A stretch of 64,000 nt of DNA from the NCBI RefSeq assembly GCF_000237925.1, contig NC_031496.1:19149154-19213153 (forward strand). Reading direction: 5' to 3'. Within the stretch, counting starts at the first letter, position 1; the number at the start of each line of letters is the position of its first letter. Below, in pieces: positions 44,801-59,800 of the stretch. The stretch is from Schistosoma mansoni. Its lineage: Eukaryota > Platyhelminthes > Trematoda > Strigeidida > Schistosomatidae. The notes beneath the pieces were generated by a model. That model did not search any database and had not been told where the DNA came from. It saw only the letters and a program-made list of their open reading frames with translations. Position numbers and translations under genes: made by a program.

Positions 44801-47800
44801 GCTTCATAGAAATTACTATCGGAATACATTAATAAAATATATGTCGAAAAATAGTTGATGATAAATTTACCTGCACCGACACCAGCAACAATTGCTGCAC
44901 CTAAACAACTGCATTCTTCAAGACCTCTGCGTTCCACTGGGATTCCGATTGTATTAGACATACGCTGTAGCAACCAATTTGAACGTGCCACATTTCCATT
45001 AACATAAAGAATGGAAGGAGAAATACCTGGAGGGAAGGACGGAAAAATTAAACACGAGAATATAGTATTTATCAAGTTTGCATATTAATAATTTATCCAC
45101 AAACAGACAGATTACAATGTCTATTTTGTGTGACTTGACGATCGTAGTTAAAATGTTTGGGACTCAAACCACACTATTACAAAGATATGATAGATCAAAA
45201 TTTTTAAGCATTCGAATAAAATACATACTTTCAACAGACATCAACTATCAAAGTCGGATAATCAATCAACTACAAAACATTTACACCTTAATAACAGATA
45301 GCTTGGAAGAAATTATGGATCTATAGGGTTTCAAGATAATAAATGAATAGAATTTTTACTACTAAAAATTTCGAATCTGTATGTGATGAGCAAACATAAG
45401 AGAAACTATAGAAATAAATATATTTAATAAGGATAAGGTAGGAAAATAACTTAGCGAAATAGGAGTAATATGAAAAGTTTAATGAATTATTCACAAATTG
45501 TTCCACTCAAGAGTACAACTCTGAAATCACGATCAGCCTAAACTGATCTTATAAGATTAGTTAGCATACAAATGAAAACTCAAGTTGCAATGTATCATCT
45601 GAACAAAGTGTGGTACGTAACCTAACGGTTAAAAAAAAACACAGGTTCCCTAGAAAACATAGATAGGTGGGGTAGCGTAGAGAAGTAGACGGTATTGAAT
45701 ACAACTAAGAAATAAGTGAGGAAAAACCTGGGAAAAAAACATGTTTAAAGCAATTAGTCTATTTCATAAATTGCGATAGAGCAATGAGAAGAGGGAGTTG
45801 ATTTGAAAAAAATGTGATCTCTTTGTAATACACATTTCGAACAATCTGGTCACACATATACTTGTCAGGGCGTTTTATATGAAGATTAACAAAGGTCAGT
45901 TAAATGAAAGTTCAAGTAATCGAGGTAATAAAGGGGAGAAAAATTTTCTTATATTTTATAGAAGCAATAAGAAATTGTCGTATTACCCTAGGCCATAAAA
46001 TGACATAAGGATTACCAAGGTAAATTCAGGGTTACGACAAATCGTTTTTGTTTAAACTTACGAATAGTCAAGGCTTCAATAAACCCGAGAATTCATCTTT
46101 GACAATTTTTAGACAACGTCCTAAAAGCTGTATTGATGTCAATTCTGTGCCCCGTTTCAATTATGTGTTTTGCTATCAATTATTATGGTTTTTTACTTCC
46201 CAAGCTGATCGGACCATTTAACATTGCCGTTAGGCAACGGATACAAATTAGACGCCATACATTTGAAACAACTAATAAACAGACTAGGTTCGATTTGTGA
46301 GGGTTATAGCTATCAAGCTTAAAACTGCTGTTTGTACTGAAAAGAGTCAGTGACTAACTTTCAACTACCTTGGTAACTGAAATGAACAAATGTAAATAAT
46401 TGATTAATTCACGATCTACCATTCGATGAGTTCAACTTACAGATGTTTTTATCATATTTTTGTGATTTTCTATCACATTATTTTTAAAAAATCATATTTT
46501 CCAGTATCCTAGCATTATCAACCCAATTAGTTTGCGAAAACTCCCATAAAATACCAACTTTGACGTTTTTACTAACAACTTGCTCTTTACTGATGGATAG
46601 TTCATTTATTGGAACAAAATTCCACATGTATATTTATAGCTTGAACTAACCAAACCTATTAATTTGTTTTTATAACTAAAGAGAAAACGAATGAATTTAT
46701 TTTAGTTTGAAAAATTGTCATTCATGTGCTTATTTAAATTTATGAAGGGATAAAACTGTATGAAAACGAAAAATGTTGGTTTAAGATAGATCATTTAAAA
46801 TATGACTTGTTTTGTACATTGAAATCATTATTAATTAGAAAAATGTTCACTTACGCGTTTGTTTACGATAATTTTCCAGCATCAATTTTGTACAAAATGC
46901 AATCGACTCAATAAAAACACGTGCAACAAGTAGTTTGTCAGCAGACTTTGAATAATCCAATCCGATTACTAATCCATCTGGTCCATAAAATGATTTTCTG
47001 TTTAATTTCTCATCTACTAAAGTGTTTTGATGATTTATAAGCGTATTCCTTAGTAATGGGATATAGAAGATATTTTCACGAGTAGCTTTTTCATCCAAAC
47101 CTATAAAAAATATTTTAGCAGGAGAAAGACAGCTATTTATGAATCAGAATATTTACAAGTGATATATATCAGTTAGTTATTCACGACTAAACCAATACTA
47201 CATTTTGGTTGTACGTGGAAATAGTATTCATTAATCTAAGAATTATTACAAGGATGAAAATGAGTTTAGTAGACTATAAAAGAAACAGAATTTGTTACAT
47301 AAGAGAATCGGAAACTTGTATGACTCTTTATTATTTGTATTTCATTTTATTTAAACACATAACTATTGGTACAAGGAAGCACCAGATACATAGGCAGAAA
47401 AAGGACCGATCGGGACTCTACGTTGCTTATACTGGTGTATAAGTCATTAGTTGGGTCGTATAAGTCAGCGTATCTAAATTAGTAATCGTGTTTCGCGATA
47501 ATCGTATAGGCTAAGGTTAGTAATATTATTATTTGAACACAAATATTGGCAGAAGGGGGTACCAGATACATATGTGCCACACAGATCACTTGATTTGTGT
47601 ATGAGCTGTGATACTGCCCAGATGCTTAAACCGAAGCAGGTGGTTTTCTCAGGGGGCCACACCTGGAGCCTTTGACCTAAAGGTCTGATCCACAAAACAG
47701 TGGAGCATCGTGAGGAGATGCAGTCCCATGGTATTCGATGACCAACAATAGGTTCATATGCCATTTGTTTCCTCAGGATATTGGAGCCCATGTGCACCAT

Positions 47801-50800
47801 TGGTTTGCAATAGGGGTTTTCCAACTCCCGTAGGTCGACCCTCCGTGTCCCCCAACCCAGTTAAAGCGGCGGACATTCGCTTTTCGTTCTCTCAATTTCG
47901 TGAACAGTAATGCCACGACAAGGCAGTGATTAGGACTTCCCTGGAAGGGGCTGTATACACGTTGCCATGTGAGAGTATTTCGAGAGGGAGAGCTGACTCT
48001 CTCCACTCTCGGCCGTACCCGGGCATTCGAGGGGACATAACACCGAACTTAAACTCGAGTGAAAAATTAAGTCTTGAATTAATTATGGACAGATTTCTGG
48101 CTCACTTAACATTATCAAGCCTTAGAAGATTCACTGATGACGAATGCAACAAAATTGCACAGCTTTTTTTAACTAGTACAACAGGCATCAGAGTAGAAAA
48201 CCCTTGGTTAAGCCGTGTTATGACGTAAAGCGGCTTTAAAGGTAGTGATAAACCAGCTGAACATATTATTTTAAAAGACTTCGATACAGACGTCCATTCA
48301 AAGACACGAAACAAAATTGGTAGATAGTCGCTAAGACATGTAAATCTTACCAAGTTGATCACCACTATAAAGTATTTCTTCTAATTCAGAATATGTAGAG
48401 AAAATATCTGAAAAAAATAAAAGTTTAACCATTAATAATGTCTAATAAGTATTTCTTTTTACTGATACAGACTGAAGTAAAAGTCAAACGACAATCACAA
48501 TAACAGCATAAAAGTATTTTATTAAAACTACTCTTAAGTGATGATGTTCGCAGAGTTAAGACATCTTAGTATTTATCGCATTTGCAAAGCAGAATAGAAC
48601 TAGGTCAATTTATAATATTCAAACGCATATTCTTCTGAGTAACAAGCATAAAAATACAAAGGTTCAATAGTGCACAGGAGCTTGTGAGTTTCTTATAACC
48701 ACGTATATTCAAAGCTACTATTCAGACAATGAACAGATAATTTCTCTGAATCAAAAGTATTTCGTAACAGAACTAATGAAACCTGTTAAAATTAATTGAT
48801 TTTCCGAGATAGATTATCGTTTATTCTTAAAATTGTAGAAATATTGACACACGCGAATTCATTATTTATGCTTAATATCTTTTTAATCTTTCTGATAATC
48901 ATAAATAGTTCTATAGGAAATTCATTACTGTCTACAAAATCTTTATAAACATATTCGCTGAAGAATTATACAGATATATAGGAGAAACATCATTGTTACT
49001 GTATCGATGTGAAGAAGTCGCGTGGAAATTGTTATAACTTTTACCATCCTTACTACACTAGCTTGCTCATCATTTGGTGAATTACCAATAAAATGATTTA
49101 AGAGTTTATCATAGACAAATCAAACTGAAACAAAAAAAATGGTTCACACATTATGTAAAATCTATGTACAAGATATGATCACTTGATGCGTTTAACATTG
49201 TCATTTTCAATATATGATAACAAAAAGAATTCTTCATAACAATTGTACACGTTCTGGCCACTATATAAAAGTATTTTCACCAAGAGTTTTGTAACGGAAG
49301 ATTACGATTGGCTTATCCCTCTCTATACTATACTCCTAACTAAAAACGAGTGAATTTTGGAAGCAACCAAAATAACGGTAAATATAATAGTGCAAAACTA
49401 AAGCAGAGTAATGGATTGTAGCAACTGATACACAAAATTCATGACCAAAGCCCACCTACATTATGATGAATATGACCATCAGAATTTGATATAATTACGA
49501 AGCTAGCTGCAATCTGACAGAATATGTGCGCACACGTCACAGAATCACTCACCCTAATTCTTACGACTGAATTATGTGTCCGTTGCCTGAGATGGATAGT
49601 TGTTTCACACCCGACACGGATCGGACTCCACTGGTCACAGATTCTCATTAGAGCTCCAAGAGTCACATTTTGAAGCTAGTGATGATTAACAGCCAAACTC
49701 ATATTATCCTGTTAAATTAACCTTAAATAATTAGTAACAGGGTAGTTAGACACTGAACAACATAGTTTAAGATTCTGTTGATAATAATGGAGTGAGAAAA
49801 CAGGACAGTAAGATTGCGACTTTTAATGTCAGTTGCCGCGTACTGTACAAATTCTTTACAAATCGACTACGGGTGACTTTTTAGGGAGAGGGGAATTTTC
49901 CAGTATCTCCTTAATCGAAACAGTATTGCTAACCTGGTAACTAGTGCTTATAAATAATTGTAAGGTGGAATTCAATTTTGTGAACGGCTGAGTATCAACA
50001 ACAAACCACTACTTTTATGTTTGGGGACACCAAATCAGATAGATAATGAAGATCGTTCAGCAAAACAAAATTCTTTACGGAAGATATCAACTCCGCATGG
50101 TTCTCCCTTCTAAGATTACTGTCAATCCCGAAGCCGGGTAAAAGAGAGTTGAGTGAAGGCTTAGCAAGCCCACCTCGTAATAAAGAACCCCACAAAAAAA
50201 CGAGAACCCGGAAAAACCAGTTTCACTATGTAGACTCTACTCTGGGAGTTGAGTGAGAAACTACGGCAACAATCAATATCAGTAAATGGAATGTCCGAAC
50301 AATATGGGGGATCGTGGTGGTCCTCCAGACAACAGCAGAAATGAAGAGATGCAATCTGATTCAACTAGAAATACGCGAAACACATTGGAAACAATCAGGA
50401 CAGGGAAGAATAACTTCGGGAGAAATGTTATAGTATTCTAGTCATAAAGAAATCAGTGCTCCCACACACAAGGAGTTGCCCTGACCTTGTCCAAGGAAAC
50501 ACAAAAAGCCTTTATAGGATGGGAAATTTATAGGTCCCGGATTATCGAGGCACCCGACAAGCGCAAATATGTGGAAGACATGACAACTACAGCAAAATAA
50601 GCTACGAGAGAAGGAAAAATGAGAGAATTATATGATGCAAGTTAAGAGGGAAAGATAGTAGACCAAAACGGCTAGTTAGGAACAAAGAAAAAAACCAATC
50701 AGTGTGGCGTAAGAACAGCTGGATAGAGTACTTTGAAGAGCTCTTAAATAGAACACCCCCACTGAACCCATCGGACATCATCGAAGCAGCATACATAGAC

Positions 50801-53800
50801 CTTCATATAAATAATAGCCCACCAACAATAGAAATTGGCAAGGCTATGTAACTAATCATGTCTTTTGATCCTCATCTATGGTTCTTACCGTTTTTTTCAT
50901 CAACTATCAGACATCAGCACAACCTACTTTTGACACTCGAAATCGCCGAACACTTTATTACGCAACAGCACTCTATTTTTCAATGAACTGTATGTCAAAT
51001 AATTATGAGATTGTAAAGCTTCGACAAATGATGTGGTTGAAAAGAGAAGTTTATTGCTTGATGATATTTTATTTTATTATAGACAGGTGAGAGGCAATTT
51101 CGTCTTGACAAATGAATTCATAACGATGAAGGTATTAGTTAAATAAGTTGATTAAGTTTTTTTTAAGAAAACGGGTTATATTAGAAAAAAACACGCCAAC
51201 AGTAACTACAAATATGAGAAAGAATTAACTGTTCACATGATTCCAACACAGATAGATAAAAGATGAACGTTGAAATAAAGTGTATCACATGAACAGACAT
51301 TTTTAAAGCTACATATACATGAGTCAAAAAGAAATATATTCTTAAAGAGAATTTACCACAAGCTAGCAACGGTTGAAAAACAGTCAGTTATAATCAACGT
51401 TGACAACTTTGAAATAATCGAAATTCCTATACCACACCAGCAGAGCGAAATGAAATTAACAAGAATATCGAAAAAGTATAAATAATAATAGTATCAACCG
51501 AAGTGGTAAATATAAATCACTGAGGCATGCTATTCGAAAAGGAGGGATGAATTTGTGGACAAACGGTACAAAAAAATATTCAAGTTCAAGACTTGGGGGA
51601 AGATGACGAGCGCATCGTCGGTACTGTGAACAGCTCCGACTCATTCCACCCAACATTAACCAGTCATTGTAATTACTGCTATTGAGTAAAACAGTGAAGA
51701 CTACAGAACACTGAGGTTAACTGTCTTGTTTCAAGAATTTTCGGGTATTATATTGTGTATGTTGACCGCGTGAAAGCCCATTGTTATAAAAACCAATAGT
51801 CATGAAACCTTAGTTAATGATTTTTTGCCATAAATAAATATATGTACTGAAAAATGATTAGAAAAATTACTCACTTTCTGACTTCAACCAATCAATAAGT
51901 GTACCAGCATGCGGATAGAAACCTTCAACTAAATAAGTAAGATTATCCAGATGAACAGATCTAGATGTAGATAGTACTGATGATGGAGATTCTGAAGAAC
52001 TGCTAGTAGAATCTATTTCAAAAGTCGGAACAGAGTCAAAATATGCCTGGCCCGATGCCCATCCAATAACAGGATAAAAGCCTACAGAATAGATAAAATG
52101 TAACAGATAGGTACAGTACAACTCCACATTATTCGGCCAAAAACACGACTAGGCTTTAGCTGTCGGCTAAATGCAAAAATCTTGTAATCGACGATGAAGT
52201 TGTGCTACTGAAGTCATATAACCGGGTCAGCAAATAAACCGACCAACATGCTCACCTTAAATCAAAATTCTGTGGGAGCTTAGTTTATCAAGTTGAGTCC
52301 CACCACCGTAAAGAACTAGATATAGATAAACTAAAGAGTGATGCAGATAAGGCCTGATATACTTACTGAACAAATCCTAGAAGGCTGATGAAATTTAAAC
52401 ATGGCTTCATGAATGGGTTGTCACTTAGAATACTTTGTACTCCATGATATCGATCATATATCCATTTATTTGATACAGATTAATGATGGAAGCATTTTAG
52501 ATAACTAATAGCCAAATTAAGTAAAAAGAACTCGTGTATACCTCATAAACTGTATCACAAAAGGACCCAAATGTCTGGTGGAACTACTAAATTACCCTTG
52601 TAACTGTTAGGTTCCTAACAATAGGTAATTTTGATGATCAAAGCACTAGTCTTTGCACAGTTAAGCTGTAAAATTGGATACTCCTCCATCTGTTATGAGT
52701 AACGAGATAATTTCGAAAGCCATTACATCATGTGTATGATTTAATGTTGAATGTACGAGGCAGTACTGGTAAATAGAATTAACTTACTATCATTCAGATG
52801 GCTGGAGCACGTCCCAGTACACTACCTGTCTAGTAAGGTTGAATGCCAGGTAGAAAAATAAATTGTTTAGGATGAACTAAAGCACGACACCAACCATAAA
52901 TTAATAATCTAGTTACGCTTGTAAATGTAAACCTTTGCTAATACCCAGCTTGAGATAGTCACAATAAGTGTCTAAAATGTCAATAGTAGAGACCTGTTAT
53001 ATTCCAAAAACTAGTGCTCTTTATTTAAATCCTATTATATCAACTAGTCTAGTACTAAAAACTATACAGAACAAGTTTATGAATAATAATGATAGTCTAT
53101 CTTGCTGAGAACAACAAATTAGAAAAGCTTGACAAAATCATTTAAGACACACTATATTATGATTTGTTTGATTTGTTATCACACATTTGAAGTTATAATC
53201 CACTTACTTTACAACAGTGCACTTTTATATTTTTCAAAATCGTTAATAAAACTAAAGTGTATCTACACAACATATATATTGGCAATGATGGCACGATTAC
53301 TCATGTAATAAGTCAATGCGCTTACGTACATTAAAAACTACAAACGCTGTGACATACAGCATTAGGAATAAAAGCTGGAATAAACTATGAGAACAGGAAA
53401 AATTAAACCAAAAATTTGTTATATATAGTCAGTCATCTAATACGCAGGACTAGGCATATAGATGCATCGGCCCAAGTCTCCACACCTCATTAGCACAAGA
53501 TGAACATCATATTCATAGAAGGAGTAACTTCAATGGTAGTAATATATAGAAAAAAGATTTCATATAAGAATATGATATAGAAAGAAAGAGTTGTTTCGTA
53601 TAAATAAAGGCATAAAGTAAATTCAATCTGACGGTTTAAGACAAGACAAAGAGTGCATACACCTACGCCATCGTGATCGATTCTGAGCCATGTCACTCAG
53701 AGTCTCCAACCACTCCTCACAATAGTCGTGCGGACCTCGACCAAGTAATCTGTATCTACCAACATGGCTCAGACTAGAAGTTAGTGACTTCAAGGACTTA

Positions 53801-56800
53801 TGCTACGTTTCGGTTTCGCCGCCCCTGGCTTTATTCCAACCATCTCCAACACTAGTCACGATTGCGCGCCCTAATGCGTGGCCCACCCATCTTAGTCGAC
53901 ATCGGTTTACAACCTCATCAACTGATTTATCATCATTCCCTAACACTCTGAGTCTAACCTCACTATTAATGACCCTGTAATCCCAACAGATAGGAGCAAT
54001 ATCTGTGATCAAATATCAGTAACTTACGAGTATCATCCACTCTTAATAGCCACGTTTCGCAGCTGTAAACTCACTCAACCTATCAGATCAGCAAAGTGAA
54101 ATGGTATCTGTTGATTTCTAAGAGGTTAGTGCACAAACCAAACTCCATTAGTTTCCTCTAGCTAAGGTAACACAAATACATATATGTCGTAGGTTGTTGA
54201 TAGTTTATCTGCTTACACTATTAACAATAATGGTTAAGCATACACAGTATTAACGTGATATTATACGTACCATTCATTAGGGCTAGAGCTCTAGAACCAG
54301 AAATTAAATTTAAGAACATCCCGGTGCCTAATGTAAGTTTGGCTTGAAAAGGAGATAAACAATTTTCTGTTAAGGTGGCAGCTTGAGCATCACCAATGAT
54401 ACCAGTGATCGGAATAGACAAAGAAGGGTTTGATGAATACCCCAGTGGACCATTTTGAACAGTGCCATAATAATAACTGAAAAATAAAAATACGCGTAGT
54501 TATATGATAAAAAAAAGGGGAGTGATAATTAGTTTTAAAAAATGATAGTTAATTGTGAGTGAAATATCATTGACAGTTCCCAAATTACCTATAAAGTTCT
54601 TCCACTAAATCCGGTAAGCTATGTGAATGCTAGCGAATGAGAATGACACTTATTACAAACGTTTATTTGCCACTCAACCATTATTGATAGACGAAACAAA
54701 TGAGCTAGATAAAAGAGTAGCTTAGTGTTATGATTTCTCTAATTACGACCCAGCTACTTCAATTTCTTAGTATTCTTGGACACCAATTCACTAGACAAAT
54801 CCCCAAGTCAGAACACGGTTGAACAGGAACGAAACTATATTTCAAATAACAAGGATAGATGGAAGTAGGAATTGCAATAAGAAAAACGGTAGTATATTTA
54901 TAGCTTTTACATGAGAGGATTCTAGTCTTCTACAGGTATCTGCTAGCGCTGATTAAACAAGAAATAGCTAAACAACGTCTAGCAACACGATTCTGCACGG
55001 AACGTACTTTAATTCAATCTATATTCTGCTAAAAATTATAGACGACGAATTTTATACAACTGGATAGACAAGACAATTAAACAACGATTATGACCATACA
55101 AAACTACTTGAATAATTTTTTTAAAGCTGAAAATCTTCAAATAAAATTATCTTTCCAAGCCAGATCAAATTCAATTTTTTAGATATATTGTTAAACAAAT
55201 GTAGTAGTGATTTGATAGTTAAAGCACTAGACCCATACCAATGGAGTAAATATGCTCCCGGATCTCGAAGAGATGAATGGTATATTAACCTATTTGGTCA
55301 CTGCTTACTAAGGGACTGCATCTCTTGAAGTTGATATATTCTCGTGTAGATTAGACCTTCAGGTCAAAGCCTCAGGGAGTTGTCGTTTACAAAAACCGAC
55401 TACTTTGGTCTGGTCTAGCCCATAGAAAAATATTCTGAATTATAAAGAAAATGTGGCAAAAACATGTTAATAACAATGAGTGGCATTCGCTCCCGATGAC
55501 GACAATTCAGTTAGTGAGAAAATCTTGAAACACCCACCTTAGTGGCTTGCAAAGAAAAATAAGCAAAATTATCCCTCCAAGTTTTAAAATTTCTAGCTCC
55601 CTTAAGTCTCTGTGGAATATGAATATATGCAACGAAATTAGTTCAGAGAACTGTTGGTGAATAAATTTGATATGATATAAAGAAACTTGTGTTGGAGGAT
55701 GATGATTCACGCGGAATTGTTTTAGCTTCATAAACAAAAATGGCGTAGTTTTTATTGCTATGCGACAGAAAACAAACCGGTGCATTGAATGTAAGTGGAG
55801 ATGCCCAATGCAGCTTAAATGATGGTGATAGAATATTCTTGATCGAAATAATTAATAAAAAAGTCGAAACTAAAAAATCAACCTACGTAAAAGTAAAGAA
55901 ACTGGAAAAACAATTTTGTCAGTAATCTTTTACAAACCAGCAGTATTCAGTTCAGAAAATGTCATACTCCGATCAACTAGTATTTTGAGGTTAGTGGACA
56001 CATGAATCCCAAAATCTTACGAGGTTGTATGTGGAGCTTGGGGTAGAAAATGATTGAGGAAAGTGAGAATTTCAGTTGTTGGCTACTACGTAGATCAAGT
56101 CACATAAAGGTAGTATCGCACATACATGTGAAATTCTGATGAATCATTAGCTGACTACATCGGTGTCTTTTTTACTAAAAACTAACTAACAAGATTCCAA
56201 CGAGTATTTTTCTAAAAATAATAGATGAATAGTTCACTCACCTGGAAGGATATACACCAGGAAGAATATTGGCAGGTATTCCTAAACTAGCCAAAATCGG
56301 ACGACTCCACTTACGCTAAAAAGGCACAGTATACAAGAAAATCAACAACACGACATAACACTAAGTACTTGAGTGGGTTATGTAAGTAAATGAAGTGAGA
56401 TTATCTCCATATTTTTAATGCAATAAAATAAAGTGATAAGTGCGAAAAGAGAAGCTCGTGTTAGATAGTAGTGTAGTGAACGACAACTCAGATGGGAAAG
56501 ACCAATTTATTGTTTAATGCAAAATTACAGTGTCTTCGTAAAATATGAAAGCTATACACTAAGTGCTTCATTTGCACATCCTCCATCAGTTGCCTCTTAC
56601 AGATTTTATCGTTCCTTCATTCCAGTTATTATTAAAATTACTCTCTGTTTACATCACTGTTCTCTCCAATTCAATATTCTCAACCTTCTGCTACCAGGCA
56701 TCCCACTTGTTATCGGTGTTACCTACTATTTATGTCTGTCAACATAAGTAGCATACACCATAGTAGCACCATTTCTTGTATAAAATGGTGAGGGATATCA

Positions 56801-59800
56801 TCATTCAATGGCCTGAGAAAACTAAATTTTACCATATGAGGGAATGTTAAAGTATGACTTCATCTGCAATATGTTGAGGTGTGTGAAATTACTTTATATA
56901 CAACAAGTAGCAAACTTGCGCATGGCTTAATGTGCAGAAACTAGGTCACAATAATTATTGATATTATTGTCTTTGGCTGTTGGAAATCTGCCACTGTAAC
57001 CCATTTAAAAGGCAAAATCGTAATGGCTCAACGTTGAGCATCTCGGTTATTGGTTGACAATCAAACATTATAAATACCCTCCGTCAAAAAGAATTGTTTA
57101 GAACCTAAAGGACAAACCTTAAGAGACTAGCCTAAATCTTTAGATTCCCTACTTTAGAAGTCGTTGAATTGTGGCCATTTCCTTTGTTTACTAATCAACT
57201 AGTAAATGCACACCTCAATGATCGTGATTTCATTACATAAGCGACCTAATTACTTTTCTAAATGGGAATCTGTAAGTCATAAAGACCGTTAACTATGTCT
57301 ACGATGTGTCTCTAAATGACAATTTTTTTTCATGGATATGACAAATTCTATTACACTAAAGGCGAGGAAACATTCACGATAGTAGAAAGTAAGACTCCTA
57401 ACTACAATACATGACTGAAAATACATCATAACTTACAGAAAAGGAATCATACATCCCAGTAACACTTGCACAACTAACATCCGTAGCAAATGTTTTACCA
57501 CCTGTAAGCCGCCACAGCAACCATGTCTCCAAACAACCATAGCAAAGTAACCCCTTACGACACTCATCAATAAGCTATAGAGGAATGAAAAGATATAAAA
57601 TGAATTGGCATATATACAACATACCCTGCTGTTTATAACAAATATTGGATGTAGTAGTAATCAGAATATCTATTATAGGTATTTTTGATATGATTTTGTG
57701 CTGTATATGGAGTTAGAAGGGAACTTGAATTAAGATGGATATATGATTTTAAAATCTTGATTGCGTTTTCTCTAATTTAATACCTGCAACTTTCATACCA
57801 GCTTTTGAAGCAGTAAGAGTAACACAAAACACTGACTTATAGATTTACTGATTTACTTGACTTGCATAAGAAATATTAAAATTATGAAGTGTGACTTAGT
57901 CATTAAGGTGATCGGCTTTTAGTCACCAGGTACTGGGTTCAAACTACGCTCCACCTACTTCAATTTGGGCTACTAGGTAGTACCACTGGCGTATGGTTTA
58001 TACCCAAGTACATAGTGAATGGATCAAATTTACTTTTTAATAGATCGTTTTAGGGATGTGCAATGTTTTATGGTGTAGGAATAGGTCGGAAGAAAGCTAG
58101 GGGCGACCAGACCAAAAAGTGGCACAAATCCATGAAGTCATTGACAAGTGGACTGAGCCATGTCGGTAGGTGTAGATTACCTGGTTGGGATCCACGAGAC
58201 GATAGTAACAGATGGTTAGAGACCTTGAATGACATGGCTCAAAATCATTTGCAATGGTGAAGATACACCTACTCTTTGTGTTCTCCAAAATTCTAATCTT
58301 CCGGATTCTTAATGTACCTTTCATTTTCTCTTTCCAAATTTATCTCACTGGATTGTACTCGTTGAATAGTATCTTCAAACACTAATCTTCCGAATTACTG
58401 CTTATACTCTTATTACCTCTACCACTATGGTATTTGGATCGACAACTACATCTCTGTACTAATGTGGTATGGCAGCTCGAACTGATGTACGCACGTACGA
58501 AGTTCTACGTTGTGACTGACTGATTAGGACAACTTATAAATACTACATTATCAAATAGTCACAAAAATAGATTATATATATATACATATATATGTGAGCT
58601 GTGTTATGAAGTGGATTTTAGGTAGTTAGTAACCACTTAATATTTGTATAAATGGTAAACAGGGGTAACAAAATTCATATATGAAGGATACTTACGCCTA
58701 CCGAATTTTTGGTAAAACATGCTAACAAAAAACCTAAAATGAGAAAGCTAAGGTACTTAACCAATTACTAAACCAATACTGATCAATTGCAACCTAGGTA
58801 TATGTGATGTGCGGGCTACGAATATTATTCGCCTTCATGCAACACAATAGGTGACACACATTTCAATTTGCTATTCACCAATCGTAAACCAAGTCACTAA
58901 CTTTTAGATCACAAGTCTATAAGAACATAAGAAAGTGGGTTTATTCTCACTAGATACTTACTGCATTAGTGGCCAAGATGGTTTAAAACCAGAATCAATA
59001 GAAATTCAAGACGTACTAACAGCACTTTCATTTTACATGTCTAACTTTGTGAGGTATACAGAGTAATTGGAACTTCAGAGATCTGAGTCGATATCAGCCA
59101 CGTACGAAACTTTAACAGTGTATGTTAAGAGCTAATAAATTTTTTTTAATTGGTTTGTTGACGTTTGACAAATCTCCATATTGATTAAATTGTTTCTCTC
59201 GATAGTATAATAGGACGAGGATTATCAGAACTATGTGATATATTATCCCAATACATTTCGAACAATCTGATCACACATATACTTGTTAAGAACATTTATA
59301 TATAAAAGTAAAAGGTCAACTAGACTGGAAAAGGGGGATAAGAATAGACAAGGATAATAATAATAAAAATAATGTAAAAACTGCTTACCATACTTGTGAA
59401 TTAAAGCTATATTGAGGCAATACGCACAGTATGCACATATGCCAATTAGAGACTGACCAGTTGCAGTCCTAACAAATCGATGGGAAGATTCAAACAAACA
59501 ATACTGAATGAATTTAAACTTCACCCCATCGCATAAGCAAGTGGCTATCAGGACTCAGTGGCCGAGTGGATAACGCGATGGCGTTTGAAGCGAGGGTTAT
59601 TTATTTATTTATTTAAACACATAAATATTGGTACAAGGAAGCACCAGATACATATGCGCCATACAAATCTCATTCGATTTGCTTGAGGGCTGTGATACTG
59701 CCCAGGTGCCCGAACTGAAGCAGGTGGTTTTCTTAGGGGGCCATACCCGGAGCCTTTGACCGAAAGATCTGATCCACAAGGCAGTGGAGCATCGTGAGGA

